This document shows, piece after piece, positions 5,088-12,412 of a stretch of 15,765 nt of DNA. Source of the DNA: Spirochaetales bacterium (GTDB taxonomy: Bacteria; Spirochaetota; Spirochaetia; Sphaerochaetales; Sphaerochaetaceae). The notes below the pieces were generated by a model. The model had not been told where the DNA came from. It searched no databases and saw only the letters and a list, made by a program, of their open reading frames with translations. The position numbers and the translations under genes were made by a program. The stretch covers positions 1 through 15,765 of the forward strand of contig JALFCJ010000237.1 of the NCBI GenBank assembly GCA_022771185.1, read 5' to 3'. Every line of letters starts with the position of its first letter. Within the stretch, counting starts at the first letter, position 1.

Positions 5088-5387
5088 ATGAGAGCAGACA
5101 GAGTTATCATTGAACCGATTTTAAGTGAAAAGTCAAACCTCGCACGTGAAGCAGAATGCAAGAAGTACACATTCAGAGTCGATCCAGCTGCAAATAAGTT
5201 TGAAATCATGGCTGCAGTCAAGGAACTCTTCAATGTTGAATGCACAGCTTGCAATGTCATGAACGTGAAGGGAAAGCCAAAGTTCTCCAGAGCAAAGGGT
5301 GGCTTCAAAAAGGGTTACACACCTTCCTGGAAGAAAGCGATCGTTACATTGGCCAAGGGTCAGTCCATTGCGGCTATCGAAGGCTGA
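5088..5387 (+). CDS. rplW: 50S ribosomal protein L23
   Basis: L23 sits at the tunnel exit and is the docking site for trigger factor and signal recognition particle. The 99-residue product begins MRADRVIIEPILSEKS, the ILSEK segment containing the exposed Glu used for trigger-factor contact in E. coli. It ends with the basic RNA-binding part GKPKFSRAKGGFKKGYTPSWKKA, split here as GKPKFSRAKGGF (64-75) and KKGYTPSWKKA. AAGGAG at 5075-5080 overlaps the rplD stop codon, tying initiation to rplD termination. Confidence 0.96.
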   Translation: MRADRVIIEPILSEKSNLAREAECKKYTFRVDPAANKFEIMAAVKELFNVECTACNVMNVKGKPKFSRAKGGFKKGYTPSWKKAIVTLAKGQSIAAIEG

Positions 5388-5406
5388 TTATAGGAGATAG
5401 GAAATT

Positions 5407-6231
5407 ATGGCACTTAAGAATTACAAACCAAATACTCCTGGTCTCCGCCAGAAGACTACTCTTGTTAAGAGCGAAGTTACAGCTCAGAAGCCAGAGAAGT
5501 CTCTCACAGTAAGTCTTCATCAGAAATCTGGTCGTGACACATTCGGACGCATCAGCGTAAGAAGACGTGGCGGCGGAGTCAAGAGAGCTTACAGAATTAT
5601 TGATTTCAAGCGCAACAAGTATGGAGTACCTGGAACAGTTAAGACAATCGAATACGATCCAAACAGATCAGTTTTAATTGCTCTTGTATTCTATGCAGAT
5701 GGTGAAAAGCGCTACATTCTTGCACCTAAGGGGCTTACAGTTGGAACAAAGGTTATGTCCGGTCCAAATGCACCTCTTACAACAGGAAACGCTCTTCCTT
5801 TGAAGAACATTCCCCTTGGACTTGCAGTTCACAACGTCGAACTCAACTATGGACGTGGCGGACAGCTTGTCAGGAGCGCTGGCCTGAGTGCAACAGTGAT
5901 AGCCAAGGAAGGTGACTATGTTACTCTTCGTCTTCCTTCTGGCGAAATGAGAATGGTGTTCGGCGAATGCTATGCTACCATCGGTGTTCTCGGTAATGAG
6001 GACCATATGAATATCTCTCTCGGAAAAGCTGGTGCTTCCAGACATCTTGGAAGAAGACCAAAGGTGAGAGGTGTCGTCATGAACCCTGTGGATCACCCAC
6101 ATGGTGGTGGTGAAGGCAAGACAGCCGCTGGTAGAAACCCATGTACACCTTGGGGTAAGCCTGCCAAGGGCGGAAAGACTCGTTCTAAGAAGAAGCCGTC
6201 CAACGCATTCATCGTCAAGAAGCGCAAGTAG
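5407..6231 (+). CDS. rplB: 50S ribosomal protein L2
   Basis: L2 is needed for subunit association, tRNA binding and peptidyl transfer. It has 274 residues, the normal length, with an SH3-like and an OB-like RNA-binding half. The most diagnostic segment is MNPVDHPHGGGEG, with D229-H230-P231-H232. H230 corresponds to the His229 of E. coli that is important for peptidyl-transferase activity. The tail continues NPCTPWGKPAKGGKTR, where many bacteria have KPTKGYKTR. AGGAG lies at 5392-5396. The gene ends in TAG, showing that TAG is used as a stop here. Confidence 0.98.
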   Translation: MALKNYKPNTPGLRQKTTLVKSEVTAQKPEKSLTVSLHQKSGRDTFGRISVRRRGGGVKRAYRIIDFKRNKYGVPGTVKTIEYDPNRSVLIALVFYADGEKRYILAPKGLTVGTKVMSGPNAPLTTGNALPLKNIPLGLAVHNVELNYGRGGQLVRSAGLSATVIAKEGDYVTLRLPSGEMRMVFGECYATIGVLGNEDHMNISLGKAGASRHLGRRPKVRGVVMNPVDHPHGGGEGKTAAGRNPCTPWGKPAKGGKTRSKKKPSNAFIVKKRK

Positions 6232-6243
6232 GAGTAGTAAAAA

Positions 6244-6516
6244 ATGTCAAGATCAATCAAAAAAGGTCCTTTTATTGAAGCAAAGCTCTTGAAGAGAGTC
6301 GAGGCAGCAAACCAGGCTAATCAGAAGCCGATGATCAAGACCTACTCACGTAGTTCGACAATCATCCCGGAGATGGTAGGTTTCACAATCTCTGTTTACA
6401 ACGGTAAGACTTGGGTACCTGTTTTCGTTACCGAGAACCTTGTAGGTCACAAGCTTGGTGAGTTTGCACCTACACGTATTTTCCGTGGACATGCATCAGA
6501 TAAGAAGGGTAAGTAA
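6244..6516 (+). CDS. rpsS: 30S ribosomal protein S19
   Basis: S19 forms a complex with S13 in the 30S head and contacts the A-site finger and tRNA. The 90 residues start MSRSIKKGPFIE and carry the signature VGHKLGEFAPTRIFRGH (67-83), which is the family pattern almost unchanged. AGGAG at 6230-6234 overlaps the rplB stop. The next start, rplV, is 9 nt downstream. Confidence 0.97.
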   Translation: MSRSIKKGPFIEAKLLKRVEAANQANQKPMIKTYSRSSTIIPEMVGFTISVYNGKTWVPVFVTENLVGHKLGEFAPTRIFRGHASDKKGK

Positions 6517-6525
6517 GGTTAGGTT

Positions 6526-6891
6526 ATGGAAACTAAGAAAGGTTATAAAGCAGTTGCCAAATATTTGATGGTTTCCCCTTCAAAGGTTCGCCCTGTTGCC
6601 GACCTCGTCAGGGGTAAGGGCTACGTTGAAGCTGTGGCCATCCTAGAAGCAATGCCTCAGAAGGGCTCAAAGCTCATTCTGAAAGTTCTCAAGTCCGCCG
6701 GCGCCAACGCTTTGAATCAGAACAGCAGACTGGATGAAGATTCTCTCTATGTAGCTGAGCTCAGAGTTAATGACGGCCCAAGGCTTAAGAGAGTATGGGC
6801 TCGTTCTCACGGAAAGCGTGACATCCTTCTCAGGAGAATGTCTCATATCACAGTCGTTGTCGACGAAAAGACAGCAAAGGTAGGCGAATAA
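6526..6891 (+). CDS. rplV: 50S ribosomal protein L22
   Basis: L22 stabilises 23S rRNA folding, and its long beta-hairpin (about residues 84-108) forms part of the tunnel constriction next to L4. The product is 121 residues. VSPSKVRPVADLVRGK (16-31) and the C-terminal MSHITVVVDEK (105-115) are characteristic. The stop codon overlaps the rpsC start in TAATG, so the two genes are translationally coupled. Confidence 0.97.
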   Translation: METKKGYKAVAKYLMVSPSKVRPVADLVRGKGYVEAVAILEAMPQKGSKLILKVLKSAGANALNQNSRLDEDSLYVAELRVNDGPRLKRVWARSHGKRDILLRRMSHITVVVDEKTAKVGE

Positions 6892-7595
6892 TGGGACAGA
6901 AAGTAAATCCAATCGGACTTAGACTAGGTGTCAACAAGACATGGCAGTCAAAGTGGTATGTTGATCCAAGAGAGTATGCTGATACACTCCATGAGGATCT
7001 TGTACTCAGAAAGGCATTGCTCGCTTGTCCTGAGGTTGCAGGTGCAGAGATCAGCGAAGTCGAGATTACTCGTAAGCCACAGCGCATTACAATGATCATC
7101 GCAACAGCTCGCCCAGGTGTCATCATCGGTGCTAAGGGTGCAAATGTTGAGAAGATCGCTGAGAAGATGCAGAAGCTCACAGACAAGAAAGTTCAGATCA
7201 AGATCAGAGAGATTAAGAAGGCTGAATGTGATGCTCAGCTTATCGCTCAGAACATTGCTAAGCAGCTTGAAGGTCGTGGTGCTTACCGCAGAGCTATGAA
7301 GAACGCTATTTCAAGAGCTCTTCAGGGTGGAGTAGAAGGTATCAAGATCAAGTGCTCCGGACGTCTCGGTGGTGCAGAAATTGCTAGAACCGAGCAGATG
7401 AAGGATGGAAGAGTTCCACTTCATACTCTCCGCTCCGACATCGACTATGGTTTTGCCACCGCTAACACATCTTTCGGTTCCATCGGAATCAAAGTATGGG
7501 TCTTCAACGGTGAAATCTATGACCGCGGTGCAAAGGTGGAGGATGAATCCACTGCAACAGTCGGAAGAAAGAAGGCTGAAGAGGCAAGGGGTTAA
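6891..7595 (+). CDS. rpsC: 30S ribosomal protein S3
   Basis: S3 lines the mRNA entry tunnel with S4 and S5 and takes part in the ribosomal helicase activity. It has 234 residues, beginning MGQKVNPIGLRLG. A type II KH domain spans about 38-110, with its GxxG loop at G80-A-K-G83. The conserved basic pair R133-R134 with K137 in GRGAYRRAMKNAI matches the E. coli helicase residues R131/R132/K135. The S3 C-terminal block, with SGRLGGAEIARTE (156-168), is intact. The start overlaps the rplV stop by one base. Confidence 0.98.
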   Translation: MGQKVNPIGLRLGVNKTWQSKWYVDPREYADTLHEDLVLRKALLACPEVAGAEISEVEITRKPQRITMIIATARPGVIIGAKGANVEKIAEKMQKLTDKKVQIKIREIKKAECDAQLIAQNIAKQLEGRGAYRRAMKNAISRALQGGVEGIKIKCSGRLGGAEIARTEQMKDGRVPLHTLRSDIDYGFATANTSFGSIGIKVWVFNGEIYDRGAKVEDESTATVGRKKAEEARG

Positions 7596-7598
7596 AAG

Positions 7599-8015
7599 AT
7601 GCTTAGTCCAAAGAGAATTAAATATAGAAAAAAGCAGCGCGGAACAAGAGACGCAGTTGCACACAAGGGAAACCAGATCTCCTTTGGTGAGTATGGTCTC
7701 ATGGCTCTTGAGCCATATTGGATTACAAACCGCCAGATTGAAGCTGCCCGTGTTGCAATGACACGTCACGTTAAGCGTGGTGGTAAAGTTTGGATCCGTA
7801 TCTTCCCTGATATGCCGTATACAAAGAAGCCGGCTGAAACAAGACAGGGTAACGGAAAGGGTGCTCCAGAAGGCTGGGTAGCAGTTGTAAAGACTGGTGC
7901 AATCATGTTCGAAATGGGCGGAATCGACGAGCAGCTAGCTAGAGAAGCTCTCACACTTGCAGCTTCCAAGCTTCCGATCAAGACAAAGTTCGTGTCCCGT
8001 GTAAACCAGGAGTAA
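7599..8015 (+). CDS. rplP: 50S ribosomal protein L16
   Basis: L16 helps position A- and P-site tRNA and completes maturation of the 50S functional core. The 138-residue product starts MLSPKRIKYRKKQRG and has GGKVWIRIFPDMPYTKKPAE (61-80), both typical. The loop nearest the peptidyl-transferase centre is unusual: RQGNGKGAPEGW (82-93) against the common RMGKGKGAPEYW. The later KPGR reads KTGA (98-101). It begins only 3 nt after the rpsC stop, with AAGGGG (7586-7591) inside rpsC. Confidence 0.97.
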   Translation: MLSPKRIKYRKKQRGTRDAVAHKGNQISFGEYGLMALEPYWITNRQIEAARVAMTRHVKRGGKVWIRIFPDMPYTKKPAETRQGNGKGAPEGWVAVVKTGAIMFEMGGIDEQLAREALTLAASKLPIKTKFVSRVNQE

Positions 8016-8018
8016 GAT

Positions 8019-8222
8019 ATGAAGGCATATAAAGAACTCAGCTATAACGAGCTTGTCGCTGAAAGAGATAAGCTTAGAAAGGAATTGGTAAACTTGAGAA
8101 TGCAGAAAGTTCTTGGACATTTGGACAATCCAATGGCTATCAAGAATACCAAGAAGAGTATTGCTCGTCTCAATACAAGAATCCATGCCATTGACATTGG
8201 AATCGAGAAGACAAACAAATAA
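8019..8222 (+). CDS. rpmC: 50S ribosomal protein L29
   Basis: L29 is a small two-helix protein next to L23 at the tunnel exit and contributes to the binding platform for ribosome-associated factors. The 67 residues form a helical hairpin with the family pattern LSYNELVAERDKLRKELVNL (7-26) and TKKSIARLNTRI (44-55). It starts 3 nt after rplP, with AGGAG at 8008-8012 inside the rplP end, so it is translationally coupled. Confidence 0.95.
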   Translation: MKAYKELSYNELVAERDKLRKELVNLRMQKVLGHLDNPMAIKNTKKSIARLNTRIHAIDIGIEKTNK

Positions 8223-8235
8223 GAGAGGCACGTAA

Positions 8236-8487
8236 ATGGAAGCACAGAAGAAAGTTATGACAGGTGTGGTTGTATCTGACAAGATGGATAAGACTATCGT
8301 TGTTGAAGTTACATCCAGAAACCTACATCCACTGTACAAGAAGTACGTGATCTCAACAAAGAAGTTTAAGGCTCACGACGAGAAGAACGATGCACACTAT
8401 GGCGACACAGTTCGCATCATGGAGTGCCGCCACCTGTCCAAGGACAAGTGCTGGAGACTCATCGAAGTTGTCGAGAGAGCTCGCTAA
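8236..8487 (+). CDS. rpsQ: 30S ribosomal protein S17
   Basis: S17 is an OB-fold protein that binds the 5' domain of 16S rRNA early in 30S assembly. The 83-residue product has GVVVSDKMDKTIVVEV (10-25) and the closing signature GDTVRIMECRHLSKDKCWRL (56-75). GAGAGG at about 8223-8228 is the ribosome-binding site. Its position between rpmC and rplN is the standard S10-spc junction, here without a promoter between them. Confidence 0.97.
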   Translation: MEAQKKVMTGVVVSDKMDKTIVVEVTSRNLHPLYKKYVISTKKFKAHDEKNDAHYGDTVRIMECRHLSKDKCWRLIEVVERAR

Positions 8488-8499
8488 AGGAGAAAAGTC

Positions 8500-8865
8500 A
8501 TGGTACAGATGCAGACTTATTTGAACGTAGCGGACAATAGTGGTGCAAAGCGTGTGCAGTGCATCAAAGTTCTCGGCGGCAGCCACAGATATGTTGCTGG
8601 TGTCGGCGACATTATCGTTGTTGCAGTCAAGGACGCACTTCCTAACGGCGCCATCAAGAAGGGTGACGTTCTGAAGGCAGTTGTGGTTCGTACTAAGAAG
8701 GAATACCGCAGACCTGACGGTACATACATCAGGTTCGATGACAACGCTTGCGTAGTCATTGATGCCAACAATAACCCACGCGGAAAGAGAATTTTCGGGC
8801 CAGTCGCAAGAGAACTTCGTGACGGCTTTATGAAGATTGTCTCACTAGCACCGGAAGTGTTGTAG
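8500..8865 (+). CDS. rplN: 50S ribosomal protein L14
   Basis: L14 lies at the subunit interface, in bridges B5 and B8, and binds the silencing factor RsfS in bacteria that have it. The 121 residues start MVQMQTYLNVADNSGAKRVQ and end with RIFGPVARELRD followed by MKIVSLAPEVL, a textbook L14 ending. AAAGGAG (8486-8492) gives the start. The stop is TAG. Confidence 0.98.
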   Translation: MVQMQTYLNVADNSGAKRVQCIKVLGGSHRYVAGVGDIIVVAVKDALPNGAIKKGDVLKAVVVRTKKEYRRPDGTYIRFDDNACVVIDANNNPRGKRIFGPVARELRDGFMKIVSLAPEVL

Positions 8866-8874
8866 GAGAAGAAC

Positions 8875-9174
8875 ATGAGACTGAAGAAAGACGACACAGT
8901 CAAGATCATTGCCGGAAAGGACAAGGGCCTCACCGGCAAGATCATCAAGGTTGACCCAGTAAATGAGAGGGTCATCGTCCAGGGTGCCAACATGGTCAAG
9001 AAGACTATGAAGAAGCAGAATGCTCAGGATAAGGGCGGCATCATGGAAGTTGAAGCTCCGATCCATGTTTCAAACGTTGCACTTGTTTCAAAGGGAAGCG
9101 TTTCAAAGGTCGGATACAAGATGGAAAACGGAAAGAAAGTCCGCTATGCCAAGAAGACAGGTGAGGTACTCTAA
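8875..9174 (+). CDS. rplX: 50S ribosomal protein L24
   Basis: L24 is one of the two assembly-initiating proteins of the 50S subunit and lies near the tunnel exit. The 99 residues contain an N-terminal KOW motif, VKIIAGKDKGLTGKIIKV (9-26), and the following VIVQGANMVKK (34-44). AGGAG at 8864-8868 precedes the start. The gene ends in TAATG shared with rplE. Confidence 0.97.
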   Translation: MRLKKDDTVKIIAGKDKGLTGKIIKVDPVNERVIVQGANMVKKTMKKQNAQDKGGIMEVEAPIHVSNVALVSKGSVSKVGYKMENGKKVRYAKKTGEVL

Positions 9175-9728
9175 TGGCTGAGAAGTTTGTTCCAAATTTC
9201 AAGACAAAGTACATTAACGAGGTCGTTCCAGCACTCCAGAAGGATTTTGCATTCAAGACACCTATGCAGATCCCAAAGCTTGAAAAGATCACTGTCTCTG
9301 TCGGTGTAGGAGAAGCTACAACAAACAAGAAGCTTCTCGAAGCAGCAGTCAAGGAACTTGAGGCTATTACAGGCCAGCACGTTGTCAAGACAAAGGCAAG
9401 AAAGTCCATTGCTAACTTCAAGGTCAGAGAAGGCCAGGAAATTGGTGCTATGGTTACTCTTCGTGGCGACAACATGTGGTTCTTCCTCGAGAGACTCATC
9501 TGCATTGCACTTCCTCGTGTCAAGGACTTCAAGGGTGTAAATCCTAATGCCTTTGACGGTCACGGAAACTATTCACTCGGTATTACTGAGCAGATTATTT
9601 TCCCTGAAATCGACTTCGACAAGATCGAGAGAATCAGCGGTTTGAACGTTGCAATCGTAACTACAGCTGCTAATGACGAGCAGGGCTACGCTCTTCTCAA
9701 GTATCTCGGTATGCCGTTCGCAAAGTAA
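9174..9728 (+). CDS. rplE: 50S ribosomal protein L5
   Basis: L5 forms the central protuberance with 5S rRNA and L18, and touches P-site tRNA and S13. It has 184 residues against about 178-180 in most bacteria. Diagnostic segments are KARKSIANFKVREGQEIG (74-91), TLRGDNMWFFLERL (95-108) and GNYSLGITEQIIFPEID (130-146). The start overlaps the rplX stop by one base, with GAGG at 9163-9166. In E. coli, S8 represses this operon at the rplE start; no such site was evident to me here. Confidence 0.97.
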   Translation: MAEKFVPNFKTKYINEVVPALQKDFAFKTPMQIPKLEKITVSVGVGEATTNKKLLEAAVKELEAITGQHVVKTKARKSIANFKVREGQEIGAMVTLRGDNMWFFLERLICIALPRVKDFKGVNPNAFDGHGNYSLGITEQIIFPEIDFDKIERISGLNVAIVTTAANDEQGYALLKYLGMPFAK

Positions 9729-9738
9729 GGAGCTGACC

Positions 9739-9924
9739 ATGGCAAAAAAGTCATTGATTGTAAAGTGCAATAGGGAGCCTAAGTTCTCAACAAGGAACTA
9801 CAACCGCTGTAGAATCTGCGGTAGGCCAAGAGGATATATGCGTCAGTTTGACATGTGCAGATGCTGTTTTAGAAAGCTCGCAAGTGAAGGTCAGATTCCT
9901 GGCGTTACAAAGTCAAGCTGGTAG
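9739..9924 (+). CDS. rpsZ: 30S ribosomal protein S14, short zinc-binding type (S14Z)
   Basis: S14 completes the 30S head together with S3 and S10. This is the 61-residue zinc-ribbon form: cysteines C24, C27, C40 and C43 make two CxxC pairs, in NRCRICGRP and DMCRCCFRK, and the protein ends GQIPGVTKSSW as in the family. The zinc-free long form lacks these cysteines. An upstream in-frame start at 9673 would lie inside rplE; ATG 9739, preceded by TAAGGAG at 9726-9732, gives the standard length. Some databases list this gene as rpsN type Z. Confidence 0.96.
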   Translation: MAKKSLIVKCNREPKFSTRNYNRCRICGRPRGYMRQFDMCRCCFRKLASEGQIPGVTKSSW

Positions 9925-9935
9925 GAGATAAGAAA

Positions 9936-10334
9936 ATGGCAGTTAGTGATCCAATTGCAGATATGCTGACTAAGATCAGAAATGCTAGTCAGGCAAAGCA
10001 TGAGAAAGTAGATGTTACAGCTTCCAATCTTAAGCTCCAGATCATTAAGATCCTTAAGAACGAAGGCTTCATCAAGAATTTCAAGAAAGTAACAAAGGAT
10101 GATGTCACCTTCATCAGAGTATTCCTCAAGTATGAAGATGATCAGACTCCAGTCATCCACGGAATCAAGCGTGTCTCCACTCCTGGCCGCCGTGTTTACT
10201 GCGGTTACAAGGATATGCCGAGCGTTTATAACGGAATCGGTGTGGTAGTCGTATCTTCCTCAACAGGTGTCATCACAGGCAAGAAAGCTAAAGAAGCACG
10301 TGTTGGTGGCGAAGTGCTCTGCACAATCTGGTAA
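9936..10334 (+). CDS. rpsH: 30S ribosomal protein S8
   Basis: S8 binds the central domain of 16S rRNA early in 30S assembly. It has 132 residues, starting MAVSDPIADMLTKIRNA. The C-terminal RNA-binding signature runs from about GIGVVVVSSSTGVITGKKA (100-118) to GGEVLCTIW (124-132). AGGAG at 9923-9927 overlaps the rpsZ stop, which is TAG. S8 is the repressor of the spc genes in E. coli; regulation here is unknown. Confidence 0.97.
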   Translation: MAVSDPIADMLTKIRNASQAKHEKVDVTASNLKLQIIKILKNEGFIKNFKKVTKDDVTFIRVFLKYEDDQTPVIHGIKRVSTPGRRVYCGYKDMPSVYNGIGVVVVSSSTGVITGKKAKEARVGGEVLCTIW

Positions 10335-10348
10335 TGGGAGGATAGAGA

Positions 10349-10891
10349 ATGTCTAGAATCGGTAAGTTACCAGTTGTTATTCCTCAGGGAGTAACAGTTA
10401 CAAAGCAGGGCAACGTTGTCACAGTAAAGGGACCAAAGGGAACTCTTTCTCAGGAAGTGAGACCACAGATTTCTGTTGAGATCAAGGACAATGAAGTCAT
10501 CCTCACAAGAAATAGTGACGACAAGGAGATCAGAGGATATCACGGTCTTTACCGCCAGCTCATCCACAACATGATTGTTGGTGTCAGCCAGGGTTACACA
10601 AAGACTCTTATCATCAATGGTGTCGGTTACAAGGCTGAGATGGGCAAGGGTTTTGTAAACCTCGCTCTCGGATACTCCACAACGATCGACTATGTCATCC
10701 CAGAGGGAATCGATATTAAGGTTGAAGGACCTACAAAGCTTGTTATCTCCGGTATCAGCAAGGAGAAAGTAGGTCAGACAGCTGCAGAAATCAGATCTCT
10801 CAGAGGTCCTGAGCCATATAAGGGCAAGGGTATCAAGTACGAAACCGAGAATATCCGTCGCAAGGTCGGTAAGTCCGGTGGTAAGAAATAA
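10349..10891 (+). CDS. rplF: 50S ribosomal protein L6
   Basis: L6 lies near the sarcin-ricin loop and the factor-binding site on the 50S subunit. It has 180 residues made of two related alpha-beta repeats (about 1-80 and 82-170). The start SRIGKLPVVIPQGV (2-15) and the closing LRGPEPYKGKGIKYE (151-165) are family signatures. GGGAGG at 10336-10341 is a strong ribosome-binding site. Confidence 0.98.
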   Translation: MSRIGKLPVVIPQGVTVTKQGNVVTVKGPKGTLSQEVRPQISVEIKDNEVILTRNSDDKEIRGYHGLYRQLIHNMIVGVSQGYTKTLIINGVGYKAEMGKGFVNLALGYSTTIDYVIPEGIDIKVEGPTKLVISGISKEKVGQTAAEIRSLRGPEPYKGKGIKYETENIRRKVGKSGGKK

Positions 10892-10902
10892 GGTGGCTTA
10901 GT

Positions 10903-11262
10903 ATGAACAGAATGATCGATAAAGCAAGAAGACATGCCAAGAGAAAGAATCACATCAGAAAGTCTATCTCCGGCACTGCTCTCAGACCGAGAATGACTGT
11001 ATTCAGATCAAACTGCAACATGTATGTTCAGGTTATTGACGATACAGTAGGTCATACGTTGGCTTCCGCTTCCACACTTGAGGCAGAATTGAAGGATCTC
11101 AGAAACACAGTAGCTGATGCAGAAAAGCTGGGTGAAGCTATTGGCAAGAGATGCATCGAGAAGGGTATCAAGACAGTTGTGTTCGACAGAAACGGCTACC
11201 TCTACCATGGTATCGTCAAGAGCATCGCAGACGGCGCTAGAAAGGCCGGCTTGGAGTTCTAA
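10903..11262 (+). CDS. rplR: 50S ribosomal protein L18
   Basis: L18 brings 5S rRNA to the 50S subunit together with L5. The 119-residue product has a basic N-terminus (MIDKARRHAKRKNHIRKSI, 4-22), the central block LRPRMTVFRSNCNMYVQVID (27-46), and the ending VFDRNGYLYHGIVKSIADGA (93-112), followed by RKAGLEF. AAGGTGG (10890-10896) precedes the start. Confidence 0.97.
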   Translation: MNRMIDKARRHAKRKNHIRKSISGTALRPRMTVFRSNCNMYVQVIDDTVGHTLASASTLEAELKDLRNTVADAEKLGEAIGKRCIEKGIKTVVFDRNGYLYHGIVKSIADGARKAGLEF

Positions 11263-11272
11263 GGGGTACAGT

Positions 11273-11782
11273 ATGGAAAGATCAAAAGAAAAAGAAGTCA
11301 AGGTAGAAGGATACGTAGAGAAGCTTGTCAAGCTCAACCGTGTAGCTAAGGTTGTAAAGGGTGGTAAGAGATTCTCTTTTGCTGCTCTCGTAGTTGTAGG
11401 CTATGGTGACGGAAGAGTAGGCTATGGTTTTGGTAAGGCTAATGACGTTACTGATGCCATCAGAAAGGCTACAGATAAAGCAAAGGCTTCAATCATAACA
11501 GTACCTCTCAAGGGAACTACTATCCCTCACGACATCGTTGGAAACTTCAAGAGTGCTTCTGTACTTCTGAAGCCAGCTGTTCCTGGTACAGGTGTCATCG
11601 CAGGTGGTGCAGTACGTCTCGTTTGTGATGCAGCAGGAATCAAGGATATCCTTTCAAAGTCCCTTGGATCCAGAAACGGTATCAACACAGTCAAGGCTAC
11701 ATTTGATGCTTTCGAGCACATCTATAACGCTGCGGCTGTTGCAAAGAACAGAGGTAAGACTCTTAAGGAAATGTGGGGTTGA
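11273..11782 (+). CDS. rpsE: 30S ribosomal protein S5
   Basis: S5 shapes the mRNA entry channel and affects decoding fidelity. It is the protein changed in some spectinomycin-resistant and ram mutants elsewhere. ATG 11273 with AAGGGG (11261-11266) gives 169 residues, the usual size; longer in-frame openings would run inside rplR. A double-stranded-RNA-binding-like N-terminal domain contains VKGGKRFSFAALVVVG (28-43). The C-terminal domain contains PLKGTTIPHDIVG (78-90) and PGTGVIAGG. The spectinomycin loop around VKGGKRF has no deletion. Confidence 0.97.
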   Translation: MERSKEKEVKVEGYVEKLVKLNRVAKVVKGGKRFSFAALVVVGYGDGRVGYGFGKANDVTDAIRKATDKAKASIITVPLKGTTIPHDIVGNFKSASVLLKPAVPGTGVIAGGAVRLVCDAAGIKDILSKSLGSRNGINTVKATFDAFEHIYNAAAVAKNRGKTLKEMWG

Positions 11783-11784
11783 CC

Positions 11785-11967
11785 ATGGCAAAGCAGATAA
11801 AGATTACACTGGTAAGAAGTGTAGCAGGTACACTTCCTGTTCAGAGAAAGACCGTCAAGGTTCTCGGTCTGGGCAAGATCAACAGTTATGTTGTCCGCGA
11901 CGACAATCCTGTCACCCGTGGAATGGTCCGCACAGTCGAACACCTTGTAAAGGTTGAGGAGATTTAA
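11785..11967 (+). CDS. rpmD: 50S ribosomal protein L30
   Basis: L30 is a small peripheral 50S protein found in many but not all bacteria. The 60 residues read MAKQIKITLVRSVAG and LGLGKINSYVVRDDNPVTRG, with the typical ending VRTVEHLVKVEE. A GTG at 11773 would add four residues; ATG 11785 gives the normal length and is preceded by GTGGGG at 11773-11778. It starts 2 nt after the rpsE stop, so ribosomes probably reinitiate. Confidence 0.95.
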   Translation: MAKQIKITLVRSVAGTLPVQRKTVKVLGLGKINSYVVRDDNPVTRGMVRTVEHLVKVEEI

Positions 11968-11969
11968 CT

Positions 11970-12401
11970 ATGGCACAGATTATCAAGCCATTTGGCGCTA
12001 CAAAGAAAAAGACCATTGTCGGTCGTGGTGCTTCCTCTAAGGGAAGAGCCTGCGGACGCGGACATGATGGTCAGAACAGCCGCACAGGTGGTGGCCCACG
12101 ACTTGGTTTCGAGGGTGGCCAGATGCCTCTCTACAGACGTGTAGCAAGACGTGGATTCTCCAACTATCCTTTCAAGGTTGAGAATCAGGCAGTTTCTCTT
12201 TCTACAATTGATGCAGTATTCGAGGATGGTGCTGTCGTAAGCGACGCAACACTTCGCGAAGCTGGCGTTATCAAGGGAAAGGAAACAACAGCTAAGATCC
12301 TTGCTACAGGAGAGATTACCAAGAAGGTAACAGTCGAGGGCCTGAAGCTCTCAAAGGCAGCAGCAGACAAAATCGTAGCTGCCGGTGGTTCAGTTAAATA
12401 A
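11970..12401 (+). CDS. rplO: 50S ribosomal protein L15
   Basis: L15 is a late-assembly 50S protein with a long, glycine- and arginine-rich N-terminal extension that threads into 23S rRNA. That extension is visible as GRGASSKGRACGRGHDGQNS (18-37) and FEGGQMPLYRRVARRGF (47-63). The globular part ends in VEGLKLSKAAADKIVAAGG. The protein has 143 residues. Its start is 2 nt after rpmD, with GAGGAG at 11956-11961 inside rpmD. Confidence 0.97.
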   Translation: MAQIIKPFGATKKKTIVGRGASSKGRACGRGHDGQNSRTGGGPRLGFEGGQMPLYRRVARRGFSNYPFKVENQAVSLSTIDAVFEDGAVVSDATLREAGVIKGKETTAKILATGEITKKVTVEGLKLSKAAADKIVAAGGSVK

Positions 12402-12412
12402 AAGGGAATCGT

